From: CAZTLE01 sp964614415
GTDB taxonomy: Bacteria > Bacteroidota > Bacteroidia > Flavobacteriales > Flavobacteriaceae
Reading direction: 5' to 3'
Assembly: GCA_964614415.1 (NCBI GenBank)
Contig: CAZTLE010000218.1
Coordinates: 1-6,418, forward strand
Length of the DNA: 6,418 nucleotides
The first letter of the stretch is position 1, and each line of letters starts with the position of its first letter. The notes below the pieces were generated by a model. That model was given only the letters and a program-made list of their open reading frames with translations, did not search any database and had not been told where the DNA came from. Below, in pieces: positions 1 through 3,712 of this stretch. Position numbers and translations under genes: made by a program.

Positions 1-52
1 AGCGAGCAATGGAGAAGGGACGAGAGTAGTGCTTACTTTGAAGAAGGACTGA
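1..52 (+). CDS. Sensor histidine kinase, C-terminal end only (partial)
   Basis: Reading from base 2 gives a short open frame that ends in TGA at 50-52 with the sequence ASNGEGTRVVLTLKKD. A glycine-rich G-x-G-T followed by alternating hydrophobic residues is the usual last strand of a HATPase_c domain (G2 box and final beta strand) in LytS/YehU-type histidine kinases. The neighbouring LytTR response regulator is the expected partner, and this supports the reading. In that family the kinase is a membrane protein that phosphorylates the regulator's receiver aspartate. Only 16 residues are visible, so sensor type, dimerisation domain and phosphorylated histidine lie outside the window. The call rests on one short motif plus context. 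Frame 1 also stays open to a TGA at 67-69 but shows no recognisable motif. Confidence 0.68.
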   Translation, partial: ASNGEGTRVVLTLKKD

Positions 53-60
53 TGCAGTGG

Positions 61-107
61 GAAGATTGAAGCCAGAAGATTGAAGTTGGAAGATTGAAGC
101 TGGAAGA
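61..107. repeat. 14-bp tandem repeat, about 3.4 copies
   Basis: Three consecutive 14-base units start at 61, 75 and 89. Each begins with GAAGATTGAAG and ends in a variable triplet (CCA, TTG, CTG). A partial fourth unit, GAAGA, lies at 103-107. The array starts just after the stop codon of the kinase fragment, in the gap before the response regulator. The unit length is not a multiple of three and no coding frame is maintained, so it is a non-coding minisatellite. Its function is unknown. Confidence 0.9.
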
Positions 108-117
108 ACAAGTAATC

Positions 118-131
118 CTGCCTCCAGGCAG
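118..131. other. Small inverted repeat in the leader of the response regulator
   Basis: CTGCCT (118-123) and AGGCAG (126-131) are perfect reverse complements around CC. The most likely folded form is a 5-bp stem with the loop TCCA. An alternative pairing, CCTG (117-120) with CAGG (133-136), is also possible. No T-tract follows, so it does not look like a terminator. Just downstream, AAATAAAC occurs twice back to back (138-153), giving an A-rich stretch directly before the ATG at 164; such A-rich leaders are common in Bacteroidota, where Shine-Dalgarno sequences are weak. It may be an mRNA leader structure or an operator, but nothing shows this directly. Confidence 0.4.
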
Positions 132-163
132 ACAGGTAAATAAACAAATAAACGAACCATCGA

Positions 164-895
164 ATGACCCTAAGAGCCATCATAGTAGAAGACGAGGAAA
201 CCAGTCGTCAAATCCTTAAGAATTACCTGCAAAAGTATTGCCCGAAGGTTCAATTATTAGGGGAAGCGGCTAATGTAGAGGAGGCCCTGGTACAGATTAG
301 AAACCATGACCTGGACCTGGTATTCCTGGACGTGGAAATGCCGTATGGAAATGCTTTCGACCTGCTCGACAAAGTAGGTGATCGGCAATTTGAAACAGTC
401 TTCGTAACGGCATACGACCACTACGCGATCGACGCGCTTAATGCACACGCGTCCTACTATCTGCTCAAACCTATCTCCATAGATAAGCTCATTGAGGCAG
501 TAGATTACGTTTCAGAGATAAAAGAGAAGGAGAACAGTCTGCACAATGCCGTATTGCAACCGGTAAGCGCACAGGTTCCCGGGAAGATCACTATCCCGCT
601 GCAAAATGGTTTTGAAGTGCTTGAAGTGGAGGATATTCTGTACTGTCAGGCAGATGACAATTATACCAAGATCTTTATTGGGAATAAGAAAAAGCTGGTG
701 AGTAAAACACTTAAATACTTTGAGGACATTTTGACGGAAAAGGGCTTCGCAAGAGTTCATAAGTCCTATCTGGTAAATGTGAACTCCATTACTGAATACA
801 GGAAAGGGAAAGGTGGTAGTGTGGTACTCTCCAATGGGAAGGAGATTATGGTGTCCGCTTCCCGAAAGGCAGATTTGCTCTCGTATTTTAAATAG
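164..895 (+). CDS. LytTR-family response regulator (LytR/AlgR type)
   Basis: This 243-residue cytoplasmic protein would act as a DNA-binding transcription regulator, phosphorylated by the kinase whose end lies at 1-52. Residues 4-120 form a receiver domain. Visible features are the acidic pocket E9-D10-E11, the phosphoacceptor D56 in FLDVEMP, the switch threonine T82 in VTAYD and the invariant K102-P103 pair. A short linker leads to a LytTR DNA-binding domain at about 141-242, with the family motifs FARVHKSYLVN (196-206) and VSASRK (230-235). Length and architecture are normal for the family and every catalytic position of the receiver is present. The ATG at 164 places the first beta strand directly at the N-terminus, so no other start is needed. 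The gap to the kinase is 111 bp, unusually loose for such a pair, and holds a tandem repeat. The regulated genes cannot be inferred from sequence. Confidence 0.95.
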   Translation: MTLRAIIVEDEETSRQILKNYLQKYCPKVQLLGEAANVEEALVQIRNHDLDLVFLDVEMPYGNAFDLLDKVGDRQFETVFVTAYDHYAIDALNAHASYYLLKPISIDKLIEAVDYVSEIKEKENSLHNAVLQPVSAQVPGKITIPLQNGFEVLEVEDILYCQADDNYTKIFIGNKKKLVSKTLKYFEDILTEKGFARVHKSYLVNVNSITEYRKGKGGSVVLSNGKEIMVSASRKADLLSYFK

Positions 896-898
896 CCT

Positions 899-1411
899 AT
901 GATCATTCGACCTGTAAACGGGAAACATCCCGAAATTCCTGAAGACTGTTTTATAGCCGACAATGCCACCATCGTAGGAGATGTGGTCATGGGTAATCAA
1001 TGTAGTGTTTGGTTCAATGCTGTCATCCGCGGGGATGTGCATTATATAAAGATCGGCAATAAGGTGAATATCCAGGACGGAGCGGTCATTCATGCCACAT
1101 ATCAAACCTCACCCACCAATATTGGAAACAACGTATCTATTGGTCATAATGCCATCGTACATGGTTGCACCGTCCATGATAATGTGCTCATTGGGATGGG
1201 AAGCATAGTAATGGACGATTGTGTAGTGGAAAGCAACAGCATCATTGCGGCAGGCGCTGTGGTTACCAAGAATACCCATGTAGAGGCGGGCAGTATCTAC
1301 GCCGGGATTCCTGCAAAAAAGGTAAAAGATGTTAGTGAGGCTCTTATATCCGGAGAGATTGATCGCATTGCCAATAACTATGTGAAATACTCAAGCTGGT
1401 TTAAGGACTAG
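899..1411 (+). CDS. Gamma-carbonic-anhydrase-like hexapeptide-repeat protein
   Basis: This 170-residue protein is almost entirely a left-handed beta-helix of hexapeptide repeats (about residues 10-140, for example VVMGNQ, TNIGNN, VSIGHN, VLIGMG, SIIAAG), followed by a C-terminal helix (about 144-165). The three expected metal ligands are H65, H83 and H88; the 83/88 spacing of five matches the gamma-class pair. R44, D46 and Q59, which line the active site in gamma carbonic anhydrases, are also present. These proteins form trimers with metal bound at subunit interfaces. The protein is of the short YrdA/PaaY/CaiE-like type, many members of which have weak or unproven anhydrase activity, so hydration of CO2 is plausible but not certain. 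The ATG lies 3 bp after the regulator stop, so co-transcription and translational coupling are likely. The stop TAG overlaps the stop of convergent murI. There is no signal peptide. Confidence 0.92.
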   Translation: MIIRPVNGKHPEIPEDCFIADNATIVGDVVMGNQCSVWFNAVIRGDVHYIKIGNKVNIQDGAVIHATYQTSPTNIGNNVSIGHNAIVHGCTVHDNVLIGMGSIVMDDCVVESNSIIAAGAVVTKNTHVEAGSIYAGIPAKKVKDVSEALISGEIDRIANNYVKYSSWFKD

Positions 1412-1425
1412 AAGTCGCTTTTTTT
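1406..1425 (+). terminator. Weak candidate terminator after the carbonic-anhydrase-like gene
   Basis: GACT (1406-1409) and AGTC (1413-1416) can form a 4-bp hairpin with loop AGA, followed after GC by seven T residues (1419-1425). The location directly at the end of the rightward gene is right, but the stem is short and the T run also encodes lysines of murI on the other strand, so it may be coincidental. Confidence 0.25.
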
Positions 1426-2190
1426 CACATTGAAACCATCACCAATCAGTTGCTGAAGGACCTCCGGATCTCCGTTGGTATGGAACAGGCATGTGCCCGG
1501 AGACTCATTCTCTGTTAGTAGCTCATTTTCCTGAAGTACAGCTTTGGTTTGTCTTGCGACAGCTTCTCCCGAATCAATAATTTTGACCCCGGGGGACACA
1601 AGGTTTTTGATCTTGGGAATCAGGTAAGGGTAGTGGCTGCATCCCAACACGATATGATCTACATTGGCTTCCATCATTGTGCCGATATACTTACGAAGCA
1701 ACTCATCCATTTCGTCGGAATCGATCCTTCCGGCCTCGATAAGGGATACCAGTCCGTCACCAACTACTTCCGTCACCGAAATGCCTTCGGTATATGAATC
1801 GGATGTCCGGTGAAATAATTCGCTGGAAAGGGTCCCGCGTGTTGCCAGAATACCAATACTCCCGGAGGTGCTTTTCAAAGCGGCCGGTTTGATGGCCGGC
1901 TCGATACCAATGAAAGGGATGTCGTAATTTGATCTGAGATGCGCTATGGCGTTCGTTGTTGCCGTGTTGCAGGCCACAACGATAATCTTACATCCCATGT
2001 TTAACAGAGCTTCCGTATTCTTTCGGCTAAGGGCGATGATACGATCCTGGGTTTTATTTCCATAGGGAGCATGGTCGCTATCGGCAAGATAAATGGTGTC
2101 TTCATGAGGAAGTATTTTATGGATTTCCCTCCAAATTGAAGTACCCCCTACGCCCGAATCAAAAATGCCTATGGGTTTGTTGGATGCCAT
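1408..2190 (-). CDS. murI: Glutamate racemase
   Basis: This cytoplasmic enzyme interconverts L- and D-glutamate and supplies the D-Glu of the peptidoglycan stem peptide. The protein has 260 residues, normal for the family. Diagnostic motifs are FDSGVGG (10-16, with the D11-S12 pair), the phosphate/carboxylate-binding stretch ADSDHAPYG (36-44), the first catalytic cysteine C74 in VVACNTATT, and the second, C184, in VLGCSHYPYL with the adjacent H186. IDSGEAVA (205-212) is also typical. This two-cysteine arrangement is that of cofactor-independent racemases. The ATG at 2188-2190 is the only sensible start, because the next methionine is residue 65. A TAnnTTTG element lies only 5 bp upstream, suggesting a leaderless or nearly leaderless mRNA. 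A terminator separates it from the upstream ompH gene, so it is probably its own transcription unit. Its 3' end overlaps the convergent gene by 4 bp. Confidence 0.97.
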   Translation of the reverse strand: MASNKPIGIFDSGVGGTSIWREIHKILPHEDTIYLADSDHAPYGNKTQDRIIALSRKNTEALLNMGCKIIVVACNTATTNAIAHLRSNYDIPFIGIEPAIKPAALKSTSGSIGILATRGTLSSELFHRTSDSYTEGISVTEVVGDGLVSLIEAGRIDSDEMDELLRKYIGTMMEANVDHIVLGCSHYPYLIPKIKNLVSPGVKIIDSGEAVARQTKAVLQENELLTENESPGTCLFHTNGDPEVLQQLIGDGFNVKKSDF

Positions 2191-2195
2191 GACTG

Positions 2196-2203
2196 CAAAA
2201 GTA
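2196..2203 (-). promoter_or_regulatory. Candidate Bacteroidota promoter -7 element for murI
   Basis: On the minus strand the sequence TACTTTTG fits the Bacteroidota housekeeping -7 consensus TAnnTTTG exactly. It ends 5 bases before the murI ATG, so transcription would start at or next to the start codon. A TTTTG lies upstream, but about 28 bases away, longer than the usual spacer of roughly 20, so the -33 element is missing or poor. The intergenic position and the terminator just upstream support a promoter here. Confidence 0.42.
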
Positions 2204-2232
2204 CGTATTCTTCGCTACTGCCTGTGTGGGCC

Positions 2233-2268
2233 AAAAGAAAAAGCCCATCCGTCAATGACGCACAGGCT
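2233..2268 (-). terminator. Rho-independent terminator of the bamA-ompH-ompH unit
   Basis: On the minus strand, AGCCTGT (2262-2268) pairs with ATGGGCT (2242-2248), two of the pairs being G-T wobbles. CGTC (2257-2260) pairs with GACG (2250-2253) around the loop ATT, and one G/G mismatch separates the two stem parts. The stem is followed by TTTTTCTTTT (the T-tract runs to 2233). It lies 22 bp past the stop of the shorter ompH gene and before murI, the right place to end the leftward chaperone transcript. The other strand also has a short T-rich tail (TCTTTT), but no rightward gene would use it. Confidence 0.82.
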
Positions 2269-2290
2269 CTTTTGAAATATGTTCGGAAAA

Positions 2291-2794
2291 TTAAATTCCC
2301 AGTTCTTTTTTCACATCGGCAAGAAGGTCATAGCCGTCTGCCAGGATCACTGTAGATCCGGGAGAAGAATCCAACACGTACTCATACCCCTGGGCACGAG
2401 CTACTTTTTGAATGGCGGCACGGGCCTCATCCAAAATAGGTTGGAAAATATCTACCTCTTTTTGCTGAAGATCTTTCAACGCTGTTTGACGATAGGAAGC
2501 AATGTTGTTCTGCATACCCTGAATTTCCTCTGCTCTCTTTGCATTCTCCTCATTCGTCTGGCTCTCAGCCTCGGCCTCATATTGCGTATACTTGGCTTCG
2601 AACTCCTTCATCAGGTTAGAGATCTCCGTATCATAGGTCTTTTGCAATTTCTGAAGTTGACTCTGAGCATTCTTCATGGCCGGCATCGCTGCCACCAATT
2701 CTTGTGTATTAATGTGAGCCGTTTTACCCTGGGCAAAACCTGCGGCCCCCACAAACAACAACATGGCTACCATAAGTAATTTGAATCGTTTCAT
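2291..2794 (-). CDS. OmpH/Skp-like periplasmic chaperone (shorter paralogue)
   Basis: This 167-residue protein is close in size to E. coli Skp (161 residues). Residues 1-21 form a Sec signal peptide (basic MKRFK, a hydrophobic core, and likely cleavage after GFA before Q22). The mature part has the OmpH layout: a first beta strand with TAHINTQELVAAMP (25-38), a long helical-hairpin arm rich in Gln, Glu and Lys (about 40-128, a coiled coil), and a return strand GYEYVLDSS (136-144) that closes the trimerisation body. Skp-type trimers hold unfolded outer-membrane proteins inside their arms and pass them to BamA, and the upstream bamA fits that role. It starts 45 bp after the longer paralogue, across an A/T-rich gap without a clear ribosome binding site, and is the last gene before the terminator. 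Client proteins and division of labour with the paralogue are unknown. Confidence 0.93.
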   Translation of the reverse strand: MKRFKLLMVAMLLFVGAAGFAQGKTAHINTQELVAAMPAMKNAQSQLQKLQKTYDTEISNLMKEFEAKYTQYEAEAESQTNEENAKRAEEIQGMQNNIASYRQTALKDLQQKEVDIFQPILDEARAAIQKVARAQGYEYVLDSSPGSTVILADGYDLLADVKKELGI

Positions 2795-2839
2795 CGTAAT
2801 TGAATTTATAAAATTTAAGTGTATAGTTTATATTCTTCT

Positions 2840-3673
2840 CTAATTTCCGTCTCCGTCTCCGTCAGGAGGTCCTCCTTTATTTCCGCTTCTTGCTTTCGCG
2901 ATGGAATCTTTGCGACGTTGTCTTTCTTCCAGCAATCGTTGTCTTTTGGCTTCAAATTCCGCCCGCTGTACCGCTCGTATCGAATCGCGCACACGCTTAC
3001 GCTCGGCAGCCGCAGCTTCACGCTCGTTTTTGCGTTGCTCAATAAGTTGTTCCCGTTCGGATACCGCCTCCTCTTCTTCTACCGTAAGATCTTCGCGTTT
3101 CTCGATCTCTTTTTTCTCCTTACGGCTTTTTGCCTCTTCACGTTTCGCAGCGCGGTTGATGCTTCGAAGCACCTGATCACTAATGTCATTTCGCTCCGCA
3201 GCAAAAAGCATCACTACATCGGCTGATTTATCGAAGATGAAATCGTATTTGCGATTGGTGGCTATTTCCTGAACAATTGCAAAGACCTGATCTTGTATAG
3301 GTTGAACCAATTGTCTTCGCTGAATCACCAGGTCTCCACCGGGTCCGAACCTGTCCTGCTGATATTTCAGCATTTCGTCTTCTTTGATCTTAATCTCTTC
3401 CTCGCGTTCTTCAACCAGTTCCTTTGTTAAGAGAACCCGTTCGTTGCTGAGGTTAAGCTTCATCTGATCAATCTCGTTCGCCTGCTTTTCAATGTCTTTC
3501 TTCCAACGTTGTACTTTGCCGTCCAACTGCGTAGATGCCTCCTTGTACTCGGGGACATTCTCCAGGATATATTCCATGTCGATATATCCGATTCTCACAC
3601 CTCGTTGTGCTTCAGCTGCGAACGAAAAGCACAGCAGCGCGAGGGCAAAAAACAATAGGTTTTTAGTTTTCAT
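2840..3673 (-). CDS. OmpH/Skp-like periplasmic chaperone with long charged C-terminal tail
   Basis: This protein has 277 residues, about 110 more than a typical Skp. Residues 1-22 are a signal peptide (MKTKNLLFF, then a hydrophobic core, cleavage likely after AEA before Q23). The OmpH core runs from about 27 to 172: the first strand RIGYIDMEYILENVPEY (27-43), the arm as a coiled coil (about 50-135), and the return strand KYDFIFDKSADVVMLFA (142-158). A tail follows, at about 173-277, made almost wholly of Arg, Lys, Glu, Ala and Gln. It is strongly predicted by eye to be a continuous charged helix or coiled coil, and ends in the low-complexity GGPPDGDGDGN. The core suggests a chaperone for outer-membrane proteins working with the upstream BamA; the tail's role is unknown. 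The gene starts 39 bp after the bamA stop, with no Shine-Dalgarno but a sigma-54-like motif in the gap. Confidence 0.92.
   Translation of the reverse strand: MKTKNLLFFALALLCFSFAAEAQRGVRIGYIDMEYILENVPEYKEASTQLDGKVQRWKKDIEKQANEIDQMKLNLSNERVLLTKELVEEREEEIKIKEDEMLKYQQDRFGPGGDLVIQRRQLVQPIQDQVFAIVQEIATNRKYDFIFDKSADVVMLFAAERNDISDQVLRSINRAAKREEAKSRKEKKEIEKREDLTVEEEEAVSEREQLIEQRKNEREAAAAERKRVRDSIRAVQRAEFEAKRQRLLEERQRRKDSIAKARSGNKGGPPDGDGDGN
2847..2864. repeat. Hexanucleotide repeat in the 3' end of the longer ompH gene
   Basis: CCGTCT occurs twice, followed by CCGTCA, giving three near-identical 6-base units. On the coding (minus) strand they give the Asp-Gly repeats of the C-terminal DGDGDGN. Six bases is two codons, so gain or loss of units would keep the reading frame. 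Confidence 0.7.
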
Positions 3674-3693
3674 AATTGCTGGTAGTTGTTTTA

Positions 3694-3709
3694 AGAAAAT
3701 ATCGTGCCA
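3694..3709 (-). promoter_or_regulatory. Sigma-54-like promoter motif upstream of the longer ompH gene
   Basis: The minus strand reads TGGCACGATATTTTCT between the bamA stop and the ompH start. It matches the RpoN consensus TGGCACG-N4-TTGCW along the whole -24 half with correct spacing, but has T in place of the near-invariant G of the -12 GC. It lies 20 bp before the ompH ATG. It may be a weak internal promoter for the two chaperone genes, or chance similarity. Confidence 0.3.
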
Positions 3710-3712
3710 AAA

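Noticed and set aside
34..41. TTACTTTG as a TAnnTTTG promoter for the response regulator
   Set aside because: It is one T short of the consensus, lies inside the kinase coding end and is over 120 bp from the ATG.
61..102. The 14-bp repeats as LytTR-type operator direct repeats for autoregulation
   Set aside because: LytTR sites are 9-base repeats with a GTT core spaced about two helical turns apart. Only the middle unit has GTT and the 14-base period does not fit.
61..107. Tandem repeat as a CRISPR array
   Set aside because: The units are 14 bp and contiguous without unique spacers, and no cas gene is present.
512..1105. Long minus-strand open frame (197 codons) opposite the response regulator and the carbonic-anhydrase-like gene
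   Set aside because: It lies fully antisense to two strongly supported genes, has no recognisable motif and spans their junction, as expected of a chance frame.
2279..2779. Plus-strand open frame (166 codons) opposite the shorter ompH gene
   Set aside because: It mirrors the OmpH coding sequence; its Leu/Ile-rich composition is simply the complement of Glu/Lys/Gln codons. The minus-strand protein has a signal peptide and the family fold.
2847..2864. DGDGDGN end of the longer OmpH as a calcium-binding (EF-hand or thrombospondin-like) motif
   Set aside because: It is a single low-complexity run at the extreme C-terminus without the flanking helices or downstream acidic ligand.
2819..3226. Plus-strand open frame opposite the longer ompH gene, Ser/Phe-rich and seemingly membrane-like
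   Set aside because: It is the complement of charged coiled-coil codons (GAA, AAG, CGT families), which yields false hydrophobic or serine-rich frames.
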